Origin: Talpa occidentalis | Taxonomy: Eukaryota; Chordata; Mammalia; Eulipotyphla; Talpidae | Length of the DNA stretch: 64,000 nucleotides | Assembly: GCF_014898055.3 (NCBI RefSeq) | Contig: NW_023605083.1 | Coordinates: 92,653,483-92,717,482, forward strand | Direction: 5' to 3' | The notes under the pieces: model-generated | What the model saw: only the letters and a program-made list of their open reading frames with translations | The model's database searches: none | What the model was told of the DNA's origin: nothing | Position numbers and translations under genes: made by a program | Shown: positions 36,855 to 50,400 of the stretch, one piece after another | Position numbering within the stretch: position 1 is the stretch's first letter | Layout of the letters: every line of letters starts with the position of its first letter

Positions 36855-37527
36855 GGACAATAATATTAAATTCCATTTAAATCTTGTAATTCTTTGACAT
36901 TGAAGGTGTATGGCTGACTGCTCTCTGGATCCTGGACCTAATACAGATGATCCAAACAGGGGCGGAATGGCCAGACAGCACAGGAGGTGGGCCTGTCCAG
37001 TTCTCTCCAGTCAGGAGTACTCAAGGCCAGGGGTTCCGAGAGGTCCAGAGTATTTGGCATAGGAAAGAAGTATGGCTTGGTGCAAAATACAACAATCCCA
37101 ATTCAATTTTACTATCCCCACCTCCACCTGTCCAAATCCTGGTGCAAGCCCTGCCCTCCACCCTACCACTTGAGTCCACATTTGCTTCCAGATTCTTAAA
37201 TCACTCCAATCTGGCAGTCAAAAATGTTTGGTTTTCATATTCTATCACCTATTCCCTCCTTCATTCAGGCACCAAGCTCTCTATCCTCTACTTCTCTGAG
37301 GTCTTCGCAGCCTGTGCCAAGTGTCAGACTCCAGTGTATAGAATCTCCAACCCAAGGAGTGGAATGGGATTGAGGTATGGGGGCCAACCTAGGAGAGGAG
37401 GTGAAGTGGGGGCTCCTGTGCAGCATCCCATGCCCCACACCACCCTGATGAAGGCAATTCCTCATCCAGAAGGTATAAGTGGCCATTCCTTAGCCTGCAG
37501 TCTTGGTTCTGCCTAACCAGTGAATTT

Positions 37528-37722
37528 AAGATTTATTTATTCATGCATATAAGAACTGGGCTACAGACCAGAAGTGTGGGGGGTGAAAGGATTCACCAGA
37601 GACAGAGTGGAGAGCAGAACAGGAAGACTGACTGAAATACACTGCTGAGGGGAGCAGCAGACGAGTCACGAGATGTCTGTGCCATGTGGGTCAACTTCCT
37701 GGCCAGGGATCAAACTCGAATC
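37528..37722 (-). mobile_element. SINE lacking its head, in PIK3R5 3' UTR region
   Basis: Reverse tail AATAAATAAATC and body are present; the tRNA-like head is missing beyond the diverged B-box. It has the same orientation as PIK3R5, so its AATAAATAAATC tail lies in sense and could serve as a polyadenylation signal. Confidence 0.82.
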
Positions 37723-38307
37723 TATTCCCGTCCTGACAGTAAACAGGTAAAGTGTGGATGAGAGAGTGTGAATACGTGTTCAAGTTTGGGTATTTGAGTG
37801 TGAGAGAGGGCGAAGGCTGGCACTGAAGTCAGGTCATTCCTGTTTCTACCACCTGAACCCCAGAGTAGAGGAAAGTGAGCTCCAAATACAAAGGCCAAGT
37901 TTTTGATACAGGAAGAGGTAGGCCCAGCCACAGGTTGGGAAGGAAACACAGATGTCTATCCCAGAGCACCAGAGCCTTAATCTTTCTTCTAGAAAAGATC
38001 CTAGACCACACTAGTGGCCCGGGCCTTTGGAGGTCAGCTACCCATCCCGCTCCTACCATGAGGAATCTGAAGGAAGGTGGGCCAAGTCCCTCTCTCCCAA
38101 GTATGTTTGTTCCCCAAACAGGGCCCTGAAGCTCCACAAATCATCAACTTCCTGTCCCCTGTGCACTGCAGGGCCAACTGTGATACCCTGATCCAGGACA
38201 GGGCCTATGGTGGAGATATGGGGAGTGAGACGCTCAAAGCTGACTCTCTGGGGGGGTCTCAGAGGAGGCTCCCCAGGGCTTCCTGTCCAGGTTGGTGCCG
38301 AGCTGCA

Positions 38308-38455
38308 CTAGGGCAAAGCTCCACTGAAGGTCATGATGGGCAGGCAGAGGAAGGAGCAAAGGTCAGATGCAGCCTGGGCAGATGGGAAGGGGGACTTCTG
38401 GGGTGGGGAGTGCAGACTGCTCTTCTCTGGCTTGTAACAAGGTGAGACCTCACAC
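38308..38455 (-). CDS. PIK3R5: PIK3R5 terminal coding exon with stop
   Basis: Encodes [20 protein letters not shown] then [20 protein letters not shown] and MTFSGALP, with TAG at 38310-38308. The acceptor CCCACAG precedes 38455. The C-terminal [11 protein letters not shown] is the conserved end of p101 and parallels LLMPINTFSGIVQ in human p84. Confidence 0.96.
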
Positions 38456-41400
38456 CTGTGGGCAAAGCAGGAGTAAGGGCAGGCCTCCCGTCCCTTTGGC
38501 TTCTTCCAGGCCTCTGGGTAGGGGGTTGAGCTGAAACAGACCCCTTTCCTGAGACCCCCACTTTACAGAAACAGTCTCGGCCCCCCCTTTCCTACCTAAT
38601 TACACTCTGCAGGATCTTCCTTTCATCTTGGTCCAGACACACGGCAAAGGAGCAATTGGAGCCAATAATCTGCACTTTGTCCACTTTGATCTGTGATGTG
38701 CTAATCTGGAAGGCAGGCTTGGGTCAGCCACTAGAGCCCGTCCAGAGAGCCGCCAGCCCTCAGCCCTCCCAACCAGATCTGGCAGGTAGGAGCAAGAGCT
38801 TGGCTGGCAGCACTCCTGGGCTAATGGCCAATTCAGCAGAGGGGAACTAAGGCCTCAATCAGGCCCTGCCTTCCCTCTAGCCTCTACCCTCACCCAAGTC
38901 TGGAAGAAGCCAGGGCCCCCTGAGGATAAACTGTACTGCCCACTGTCCACTGTCTGCCCCAGGAGAGTCCCCAGGTTCCCTGACAAGGAGCCTGCTCTTT
39001 GGACTCGAGCAGGCTCTCTAGAGTCCACCTCAGAACCTTCCCACATATACACATCAGCTCATAAGGGTACCCCTTCCTTCCACATGGCACTCTACATGTG
39101 TGTAAACCCCCAAACTTCACCCCTCACCCTGCTTCTCCTCTCCTGCCCTACATGCACCACTGGTACCTCGACACCCCTCCTCTCTCTCATACACATGCAT
39201 CCTTGCACAAGCACACACACTACATATGCACATCCCTGCACATACACACCTTGCACATGCACAGTCATCGCCACACACACTCATGCACCCTTGCACATGC
39301 ACACTCATCCCTGCACACACACGCACCCTTGTACAAGCACTCACCCCTGCACACACAATACATCTCTGCACACACACCTGCATATGCACATCCCTGCACA
39401 TACACATGCATCCCTGCACACACCCCTGCATATGCATATCCCTGCACATACATGAGCACACACATGCCCAAAGCGTCTCCTGAAGGTGGTGTTGGAAGAG
39501 AGGGGAGAACTTACCTGGTTAAAGCCCTTCCTGGATTTGGGATTCTGCCTTTTTATGACTTCTGTCAGGTTTAGCGTCAGGGTCTCCATGCAGGAGTCTG
39601 AAGAGGAGGGTAGGGAGGCTTAGACCAGGCTCAGAAGCCCTGCCCTGCACCACTGGCTTCTCCCCTCCGCCCTGCCTAACCCCTCACCAAGCTCTTCCTG
39701 CTTCCTGCAGGCCTTGTTGAGGTTGATGGAGGTGCAGACCTTCTCCATGTTGCTCCAGCGACTTCGCCCACTGATGGCCCCCTGGAAATGCAGCAAACTC
39801 AGATCCTCTCAGTCCAGGGGTTCCCCAGGGCTTGCTGCCTTTGCTTCAAAGAGGCTCCAGACCCACCCAGTGACTGGGAACTGCCTACAGTCAGCACAGC
39901 CCCAGAAGTTCTCTCTCACCCAGGTCTGCAGTGTCTTCACCAAAAGCTCTCTGACCCCTGTACAGACCTCCAGGAGGAGCAATGGGTCACTGGGCTGGTG
40001 TGAGGGTCAGTCTGTAACCAGATCATAGGTCACCAGAGGTGAGAGCACCTCAAGTCTTGAAAATGTTTTGTTGAATCCATCTGGGCCAGGAGGAGACTGC
40101 CTTAGGCACGGAGTTCCAGAAGAGCCAGGTGGGAGCCTCTACTCTGAGTCCCTGTCTGTCTCTCTCATCAGAGCACTGTGTTGCTAACCGCAGGGACACT
40201 TCTCAGTCCTCACCTTACTGACCTTATTGATTCTGCTGATCACTCTCCTTGCCTGGGCTTCCAAAATGGCACACCCTGCTTTCCCCACCACCTGTGTAGC
40301 TGGTGCCTCTCTGCTCTGTCTGCAGCCTATGACACAAATCTCAGGACTTCACCAAGGCCCGCTGCTCTGCCATCCAGCTTTCTCCATTAGGGGACCTCAC
40401 CAAAGCCCTTTTTGTTACCATCTATATACCCATCTTCATTTTTCACCTCTGGGTTCAGGCTCATATGTCCAGGAACATATACAGCTCCGGGGTGGGAGTC
40501 AGGGGAAGGACCTGGAGCAGATCTTGGAGGGGAATGGCCTATTACGGGTCTTACCTTGCTGTAAATAATCTGTAGTGTTAGAGGGACGGCCTCCCGGTCG
40601 CCGTCAATGCCCAGCCGCTTGCTGCCAGGACCTGTGCCACACACAGACCCTTCACTCCTCTCTTCTGGAGCCCCTCACAGTACCCTGGGGCAGCTCCCCT
40701 CCTCAGGGCCCAACCTCGGGACCCCTCCTAACCCTGCCCCCAGGGTCCCACCTCCTGGGCCCTCTGGCCCAGTCTCCCTACCAGCTCCATCACGATTGAG
40801 GCAACACACACCTGAAGCCTTGATGGCACGTGTGGCAGCAGAGTGACCCAGTTCCAGGGAGTGAATGAAGATCTCTGTCGTCTTCTGCCCAGTGATGAAG
40901 GTCAGCTAGAGAGGGCAAGGACCTGGGCATCAGTGTGGCCATCCCTGAGGTGCCCACCAGGCTCCTCCAAACACAGGGCTGCTAACTGCTATGGGGCGGG
41001 GGGCAGACCCTCTAGGACTGGCAGGGCACAGGCCAAGACCTGGCTATGCTGGATGCTGAGGGACACCTGCCTGAGCCTGGGGAGCAGGGTGCACCTTACC
41101 TCTGTCTGATACACCTGCAGCAGCACTGGCCGGGCAGCAAAGCGGCAATAGTAGAGCAGCATGTCTGCCAAGATGGGCAGCGGGGTAGGGGAGCCTTCCA
41201 TGGACCGGGGTTCGGCCTTCAGAGACTGAGGGGGCAGGCAGGGGAGCCAAAACCAGAGGGACAGAAAGTCAGAGAGAATACGAAAGGAAGAGATACAGAG
41301 AAGCATGTGCACACATACACGTGCATACATGCCCACAGAAGAGAGATACCAAGGTAGAGAACCAGGAGGGGGATGATGATATGGAAGCAAGAAACAGAAT

Positions 41401-44400
41401 GGTCAGGTCAGGCCCGCAGCCCAGACTCCTTACCCCTCCTGCCCTGGTGCATGGGCCATCAGGGACGCCCATGGCCATGCCGGATGAAAAGGACTTGAGG
41501 ATGGGGACTGAAGCTTCAGGTCCCTTCAATACTTCTAAGTACCCCACCTGTCATTGCAGCAATTCCACCCCTTGCCCCCAGTACCCTGGTCCAAGCTCCA
41601 ATCTACTTCTCACCCTGGTCCAAGCTCCAATCTACTTCTCCAATCTACTTCTTTTTCCAGCTAGCTAACCCTGGTTTTCCATGGAGACCCCAATCTGGAT
41701 CCCCCCAACCAGGGCCTTCTAAGCAAGGCTGGGTGACTGCAGCAAGTGACCCTCTCCTCCCACCTTGGGCCTACTCACCTGGCACAGGACTTCAGGGGGC
41801 AGGTGCATGAGGCCCAGCACGTTGCGCTCATACCAGGGATCAAGCATGCCAAGGTAGTAGGAGATGTCATTGGTGCTCTCCGCCCATGGAACCGTGCCCA
41901 GCTCCTGGGGCAAGGGCCAGAGTCATTCCCAGCTACCCAGGAGGCCTGCCATCATAGCTCCAGACCCCTGCTGGCATCTGCAGCCACTCTGATTTCTCCC
42001 TGCCCTTGGTGAGGTCTGACAACTTTCAGTCTGTATCATATAACACAATGTCACCCCCAAATACAGGGCAGGGACCATTCATAGGGGTGAAGGTCAGGCA
42101 GGACAAGGCACCCTATAAACACAGCTGATTGTATGGTTGGTTTTTTTTTTGTTTGTTTGTTTTGTTTTGGTTTTTTTTTTTTGGTGACTTTCAACCAGCT
42201 CCCTCCAAGTGACGGGAACCCACTTATGTCCACTCTGCTTTCCCACCCCATTTGGTGCAAGGCTGGAAACATACTGCAGGGCTGGGGTGCCTTGGGGAGT
42301 CTGTGGCTAGTGGGGGCATCTGACTCGGAGGGGCTGGGCCGGTGCTGGAGCCAGTCCCATGGTTTCGCTTCACGGGTACATAGAAGAATTGAAGCTTGAA
42401 GAACCGTGTGAGGAGCGGACGATTATTCTCCAGTTGCCTGCAAAAGAAGAGGGTAAGGGGGTGCTCCTTGGTCCCTCCCAGAGCCTCAAGCTTCAGACTA
42501 CGCCAGCATCACCACCTGCCACCCAGCAAAGAGTGATGCTCCCCATTACAGCTCTTACCGAAGATTGCTGTATGCCCGAGCCACCTTCCCTGAAATCCGA
42601 TCAGAGCCAAACACCACAACACGAAGTGTGGAAGCCTTAGGGTCCTCGTCTCCGCTCAGAAAGGGGCGCCGGCGCCGGATGCGTGAGGCAGGTGCCAGGA
42701 GCCAGCTGGGCAGCTGGTTGCTGAGCTTGGTCTGGGGCAGGGAGCGGGAGCGCTGGGCCCGGGTGGGGGACAGTGCCGAGTCACCCGGGGGGCTGCAGAG
42801 GCTCTCGGTCCGCCGCAAGAACAGGGCTGTGTCCGAGTTGCCCTCCAGGACCCGAGAGTCCCTCCGCAGGACCAGCTGGCTGGTGCTCTTTAAGAGTTTA
42901 TAGATCCTATTAAACTTCGGCCCAGATCTGCGGTGGCTCCGGCGTTCTTGGCGGTCAGACTTCTTGGGACACTCAGAGCAGCTCTCCTCACTGTCCTCCA
43001 CGTAGCCACTGTCCATGCCATCTGAGAGGCCTGAGACAAAGGACGTCAACCGGTGGGGGAGGTCAGTTCCTGCGGCCTGGGATGAGGCAAGAGACAGAGT
43101 GGAATCTTGGAAGGCCACCGGGCTGGTGGAGAGCACTGAGTCCCTCTCAGCACAGTGTCCATCGGCTTCCAAATCCTCCTCTTCCTCCTCCTCCTCCTCC
43201 TCATCATCATCATCGTCCCGCAGGATCCCTGGCTGAAGCAGCTCCTGTTCCTTAAGCAGGATTTCCTTTAGGATGTCTGCAGGGAAGCAAGGGAAGGCAC
43301 CATTTGGGGGTGTGGGCCCTTGAAGCCTCTCATGCACACCCTTGGAAGGAACAACGAATGGACTCAGACAAAATGCACTTGGAGAGAAGAGGGCAAAAGG
43401 AGAGTCAAGGTGGGTCCATCCTGGACTCAGACTACTGCTCTTGCTCTGTTTAGAGCCTATTCAGGAAGGAAGGGTGGTGGGGAGCAGGGGTGAGAGGCAG
43501 TTATATTGATCCCCGATTGGGAAGAGAGCCCTGGCAGCTTGGGGGTAGACACCACAGGGACCCCCACTGTCTGCTTACCAAAGCTGTCCTGGTTCCAACT
43601 GCAGGTGTAGCACCTGGCCACAGGGATGGGGATGGTACGGAGCTTGCCGGGTTTTGTGGTATCTGTAAGAACAGACAGACAAGAGTGAGGGCTGGGAAGG
43701 GGGTCTTGGGATTGATCAGCCCAGTGCCCTCATCTTAGAGAAGAGACCAGAATTGGGAGAGGACTCTGGTTCCATCCTTGGGCGGGCTCAGGCTGAATTG
43801 GAAGCCAGATGCTGTGCTCTTAGCCAGAGGGCATTCTTCCAAGTACGCCATGTAGATGCCATGCCCTCTGATAAGCTGTGTGAATGTGGCCAGGTCACGA
43901 GCTCTGAGTCTCATTTCATAGGGACCAAAGGGGAAAAAGCATTATCTCATCAGGTGTTTGTGAGGAATACTGTGTCCTTTCTTCTACGGTGATGGAATTG
44001 TAGAGAGGCTGTTTCCCAGACTCTTCAGGGCCAGGTGTGACCGCCTGACTGAGACCAGCTCACAGGGATACTTGGAGATGAGATGCAAGCAACTTCTGCA
44101 TTATCTTCAGTATAAATATGAAGCCCCTTGCCTTCAATTAGCCCTATCTTTTTCCTTTTCCCACAAGTTGCCACATGATGGCAATGCAACCCTAACCCTA
44201 CAGACAGGACCCAAGCCCTCAGAGATGTGGAGCAGTAAGACATAATGTTGAAGAACCTGAATAATGACTCTGTGGAGCAGAACCACCTGGACTGCTCTCT
44301 GGAAGCGAAAACAGGTGCTAGGGAGGGTGGGTTCCACCTTCTTAAGAGCCTCACCCAAGACACTGGCGATGCCGGCTTTCTCTCCCACGGCCTGCAGCTT

Positions 44401-47400
44401 GGTCCTGAGCCACTGCCGGGCCTCAGCTGCATCCCCAATGCCAGCTGCCAGCTCCTGTGCCTCTGCAGTCTCCGTGAAGATGTCCTCAAGCTCTGTCAAG
44501 GTCTTGGACTAAAAGCCCAGAAAAAGACAGGCTTGCTCCTGTACCAGGTCTGCTTGATTTTTGCAACCCCCAGGGCCTCAGCAAGGGCAGCAGATGGCCT
44601 TATCACCCACCTCTACCCACAGCTGCCCAGGGAGTCTGGTCTCCCTCTCATCCCCTGTGATCAGGAAATGGTCATGAGCAAAAGGTGTAGAATCCTGGCA
44701 CTACAGAGTTGGGACTTCAGAGCTCATCACTGTAGCCCAGAGAGAGGAGAAGTGGCTGCCCAGGCTCACACAACTGACCTGTTCACAGATCAAAGCCAGA
44801 TCTTCCCACTTCAATCTCAAGTTTGTTCCTCTACCATCCAACCCACGCTGGCTTCTGAGGCTCTGTGCCCCACTGCCCAGAGTACTACCCACCCCTGTCC
44901 GGACCCAGCCCAACAGAAATCCTCTCCATGAGGCCAGCCACCCCACCCTGCCCTGCCTGGTCACTCAGGGTGAGATCGGCCTGTGTGCCCCAGTGACTGC
45001 AGCACTGACATGGAGCTGAGGGGATTCCGCCTCCCCAGAGAAGAGCTCTGCCACAAGGGGGCAGTGCTGAGCCCTAGGTCTCCAGGCACATACCTGCAGC
45101 CTGCAGTGCAGACCTGGCAGGTCACACTGGGTCCCAAAGGTGGCTTGGAAGGCATGCAGGAGCAGGGTGGTGTAGGCACTGTGGGGTGAGGGTCTGGGTG
45201 CGCTCAGTTTGTTGGCCACGGCAAGAAACTCGGCCTGCATCTCCACGGGGTTCAGCAACAGCACGGTGCTAGGGGCACAGAGGACTGGCTGTGGGCATTG
45301 GGCACACGGTCCCTCACATCTTATGCCTGCTGGTGCTCGGCCCCATGAAGGCTTCCTCATTGCCATGCAGGGCCTGAGGCCAGGAGGAAGGCTGGGCGGG
45401 GCGGGGGGTGTCACGTGTACCCCAGCTCCTCGGGGAAAGCTTATGGCCTACTTTTCAGTATTCTTCAATTGATGTTTTCAAAGACCTTGTAAAATTAAAC
45501 TTAAATTTTAAGAATAAATTTTACCCTAATTTTTAATATAAACACTTTTCTTACAGGACATGAATGAATGCAAGATTACTCAAAGAGGACTGTATTTTAG
45601 GTGAGGTGACTTGAAGCCCAGTGACCATTTTGTTATATAAGATGCCTTTTTAATTACAGGTTCTGGCCCAGAAAGTTTAGACAGATGTTGTTTTAGTAAC
45701 CAGAAGAGAGACATCAGGGAAAGACCATGGGTGTTTGAGGAAGACTGAGGTTCAGATCCTGGTTCAGACATTTATTGCCTGTGCGACCTTACAAAAGTCA
45801 CATGGCCTCTCTGACCTGCAGTTTCTTCATGAAAAGTGGGGTACGTATAGTGAGATAATGTGTACCCAGCACCTGGCTCAATCAGTGCAAGCAGTTTTTA
45901 ACTTTTTTTTATTTTTCCAGTCTCAGACCCAGTTAGGTATGTAATAAAAGATCCTTAGATTAGAAAAACAATCCGGTGTACAAAACATCACTAGCAGTTC
46001 CAGGGCATTCCACTCCTTAAAGTCTGACTGTTGCTGGCTGGGGTGGGGTGTGGTTGTATAGTGATGGATGCATGGAGAAGGGGGTGGAGGAATGGTGGAC
46101 GATGAGGTGGGGGCTCCCCAGTTCGTCTTCCCAGAGGGCACTCACACAGTGGAGCTGCGGTGACTCCTAATGGGTAGGCCCTGCTCAGCCCTCACCAGTC
46201 GCTGGTAGGAGATTCCTGTGGCCAAAAACACAAAAACAGTTCATGGGTTTAATTACTCCTTCAGCAGTGAGCCCAGCACTGGAAATGTCGGTTGGAAGTT
46301 CCTGGATGAAGTTCAGGACAAGGAGCACATTAGATCTGTGGCCTCCTGGGGCCTTTAATGGTCTGATTCCCAGGCCCTGCCTCAGCTCTACCGGCCCCCA
46401 CCTTACAGATGGGGTGTATGCAACTTCTGCATTATCTTCAGTATGAAGACGACTCTTCAGAGACTTGGGCAGAACACCCTGGGAGGGAAGTGAGGCCCAC
46501 GAGGCTGCTGGGTCCCCGCCTGCCACCTTCTGAAGTACTGTGCTCTGCCCCAGCTCTCCCTCTCCGTTCCTATCACTGCTCCCCACCCTGACCTTGATGT
46601 CCTCCAGTGCCAGACACCCTCAGTCTGTTCACTGTCTCAGCTGTCTCCCCCTCTGCCAGGCTTCCCACACGCTCTCGGGGGAATAGTGGTCTTTCCTGGT
46701 GTGGTCCCTCTAAGTCTGAGCCTGCAACACAGTCCCCTCCCAGCCCTTCCCTCTGGTATCCTCCACTTCTCTGTCTCCTCTGACTTCAAAAGTTCAGAGA
46801 AGAAAGGAGCCAAAAAGTTTTTCTTTTTTCCTGCAATTTGACTGAGCCCTGTAACTGAAAGACAGATCCTTCACAGTATGTATCCGGGTTTGTGTCAGCA
46901 ACAGTGAGATAAAACAACAGTGAACTCTCCTCCCTGACAAGGGTGTCAGAAGCAGGGCCTGGTCTCAGAGGTGCAGGCAGCCTTCTTCTTCAATTGGAAA
47001 TCATCTGGGGGTGTCTGTCACTGGTGGGGGGCACCCTGGACTGGGTGTGACCTGGGAGCAGGACCACTATCCCTCAGACAAGTGCAAAGAGCCAACACAG
47101 GCTGATATTTGGCCCATGGCTGAATATTACCCATTAATGTGATTCTAACTCAGGGCCTGGTTGCTTTGATTTGGGGCCTGATGTTTGATTTTTTTTTTTT
47201 AGGGAATTTTCATATGCCTAGAAGTTAATATTATGTTTGTTTGTTTGCATGTTTTATAGGAATGTCGCTGAAACTGTGGCTCTTATTACCAGGACTCAGA
47301 ACACCATCTGGTGGCTACTCACATGCATGACAGAGAAAAGCTCCTCTCAGTGTCCCTTTGCCCCCCAGGATAGTGCCATAGTGGTGACAAATGCTTATTC

Positions 47401-50400
47401 CCTGTAATCTCCCTGGCTGCAAACCCCAGCTTTCTCTGACCTGGACTGCACTTTCATTATGTAGTGTTTTTAATGGATAACTCACATTCTGCTAATTAAT
47501 TTCTTCACCACCAGCCCCCATTATGCCTCTGTGGACAGAGACCATGTTCTTGGGGTTGGTGGCCCCTGAAGTCACTCTCCTTCCATATCAGGTTCCCCCC
47601 AAAATTCCCTGCTGTAAGTTCCCAATCACACTGTCCCTCACCAAACCTGCCAATGCTTCCCCAGTCACAAAGCCCCACGCCTCAACCTTATAATCACTCT
47701 ACTCAGACTGCCCTTTTTGAGTGTTTGATACTGTGGATCATTTGCTCCCTGAAGCTCAGTCTTCTCCTTTTGTGACAAAGAACATTCTTGAACACTTATT
47801 TCCCCACCTGTTTATCGTAGGACACTTTAATGGCCTCTTTTTGAGACTGTGATAGTCAGAACTGGAAGCTGCTCCCTACTAGCTATTAGGTTATAACACC
47901 ATATAACCTGGCTATTTGCCTGATTTTGCTGCATAGATGGGGACATTTGGGTTATCTGTGCCCTTTGGCATGCCCTAACCCTTAGGAAGTTGTTCCCAAG
48001 GCCAGTGGCTAGTGCTGAATGTACAGCAGTCCCCAAGTAGAGTATGAGATCTGCCACCTCAGCCAGATCTGTCTGGGTCTTCTAGGTCACTCTCACTACT
48101 AAGTAATATATAGCAACAACTTCTAAGCATCTACCCATGTCTATCCCCCTTCCTGACTAAGAGGACACTGGGCAATGTGCCCACGTAACAAGTTATATTT
48201 CTCAACCTCCATTGCAGAAGTTGTTGAGTGGGGTGGAAGACCGCTTTTTATGACACCCCTCATTTCCTCCTTTCTGTTAGTTGGAATAGGATCATGATGA
48301 CTGGAGCTTCAGCAGCCATTTTAGACCATGAGGTGACCTAAGAGCAGAAAGATGGGAGATGGCTGGTGCGGGTGATACTTGGGACCACCAGGATAAGCTT
48401 GGGCTGCTTTCTTCTGGATTCTTTTTTAACAATAGAAAAAAAAATAATTGCTATGAGTTTAAGTCATTAGGTTATAATGGGCCTTTCTGTTATAGGGAGT
48501 TGCTTATTCCTAACTGATCACACCCTGGGATTTCTGGAAAAGCTCCTCTCCACTCTTTTCCCTAAGTCACCCCTTGTGATATTGTGATAGAAGAAAGACT
48601 ATATATGCTCATCATCCCAGTCCCTGGGACAGAGCTCCTAAACCCTAGGAATTTCCTGAGAGGAACATTTTCTATTACTAATAACAAGTATCTTAAACCA
48701 CACCTGAGTTTATGCTAATAAGGTGACTATTGGTGGACCCCCAGATAACTTCTCAGTGGGGGCTGGTTACCTGAAGGAACCAACCATGTGATTAGAATGT
48801 TGGAATTTAAAGCCCCCCTCAACTTTTGGGCAACAGTCAAAATTTAACCAACTAGGCCTGTAAAAGAACTTCCATAAAAACCCTAAACAATGGGGTTCAG
48901 AGGGTTTCTGGGTTGGTGAACACATCCATGTGCTAGGAGCATCCCAACTCCATGGGGGAAAGAGCCCCTTATGCTTGGGACTCTCCCTGACCTCAGCCTA
49001 TGTACCTCTTCATATGACTGTTCACCTCTATCTTTTATAATATCCTTATAATAAGATGGTAAACATAAGAAACATGTTTTTCTGAGTTCTGTGAGGCATT
49101 ATAGCAAATTATCAAACCTGAGGAAGGGGTCATGGGAACCTCCAGTTTATAGCCAGTCAATTAAAAATACAGGGGATTCAGATTTGCAGTCGGTGTCTAA
49201 AGTGGGGACAGGTGGTAGGACAGAGCCCCTAACCTCTGGGGTCTGTGCTAACTCCAGGTGGGTGGTATCAGAGCTAAATGTAATCACTGGACACCCAATT
49301 GGTGTCCGGAGAGCTGGAGAATTGGTTGGTGTGGGGAAAACCCTCACACATTTGGTGTCAGAGTGTCCTATGAATAAAAATAGCAGAGATTCTCAGCTAC
49401 TCATCAATGATGTTGAATTTCCTTCAAGGAGTATGAACCTTTCAATCAGAGACAAAAAGTAGAAAATGCAAATGCCTCTCATGGGTAATGTCCTAAGAAG
49501 AACAATGCCACTGAAGAATATTCAAAATTCACCTGCCACCCATTAATAGGCAAAACTGACCTAATCCAGGTTTGTTCCTGCTTTGATAAGGGGCCTAAAG
49601 GTGGGAGGTACTAAGTGTCTGAAACAGGCAGGAGAAACTGTCAAAGGAGGGCAGTGCTTAGGCAGGTGGGACAGGCCAGGGTCTCTGGTCACACACATTC
49701 ACCTGCCCATTTCTTTTGGTAGAAACACAGCTTTAAGCAAATATGAGAACACTTTTTTTTGGAATCATATAGATACAGGTTCAAGTGGTGGACCTCTTGT
49801 TAGCTCTGTGACCATGGTTAAGCTAAGTGACTTAACTGTCTAGTCTTCGGCTTCATTATCTGAACAATGGGAATAATAGTAACAATCCAGGAGGATGTTC
49901 TGAGCATAGAATAGACAGACCCTGAGCAGTGTTTAATGCACAGTAGGCACATGTTAAATGCAATTCCATCTCCATCATCATGAACAACAATTACAATCCT
50001 ACTTTTGACAAGGAGGTTCAGAGAGCTTCCATAACCTGTTGTAGTGAGAAATCATAGTTCTCTATTATAACAAAGTTCATGTTTCTTCTCTGACTTTGTG
50101 TCTTGGCAAACATTAAACTTCTCTGTCTTGGTTGTCTCATGTAGGAAATGGGAATAATGTTGCTTTTCTCTCTTACTCCACAGGGCTGTCATCTGGGAGA
50201 GATGCAATAACGAAGATCTGTATGCTTTAAAAACTGGTCCTCCCTGGTGGCACAAGGGGTTAAGCGCCACACTATGAAGCTGTCCGAAGCCTCTGCAGCA
50301 TGAGTTCGATCCCCAGCAGGCCAGGGCGCAACCCACATGGTGCAGCAGACCTCTCCTGTCTCATCCCCTAAGCAATATATTTCAGTAGATCTGCCTGTTC

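Larger units (their letters stand above)
36849..38307 (-). other. PIK3R5: Probable PIK3R5 3' UTR
   Basis: The 1.46 kb below the stop codon has no exon of another gene. It ends at a canonical AATAAA read on the minus strand at 36854-36849, followed by T/GT-rich sequence. A 5'-truncated antisense-to-plus SINE (37528-37722) lies inside and supplies two more AATAAA hexamers at 37541-37532. The true cleavage site cannot be fixed from sequence alone. Confidence 0.45.

Noticed and set aside
36947..37516. 189-residue open frame on the plus strand
   Set aside because: It lies opposite the probable PIK3R5 3' UTR, has no homology I recognise and has a composition unlike a conserved protein. An antisense transcript cannot be excluded but is not supported.
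39084..39589. Several Cys/His/Thr-rich open frames on both strands
   Set aside because: They are translations of the CA-rich tract and its complement.
43277..43337. N-terminal extension [11 protein letters not shown]... of the large PIK3R5 exon frame
   Set aside because: It lies upstream of a good acceptor (CTGCAG at 43277-43282) and has no counterpart in p101, so it is intron read-through.
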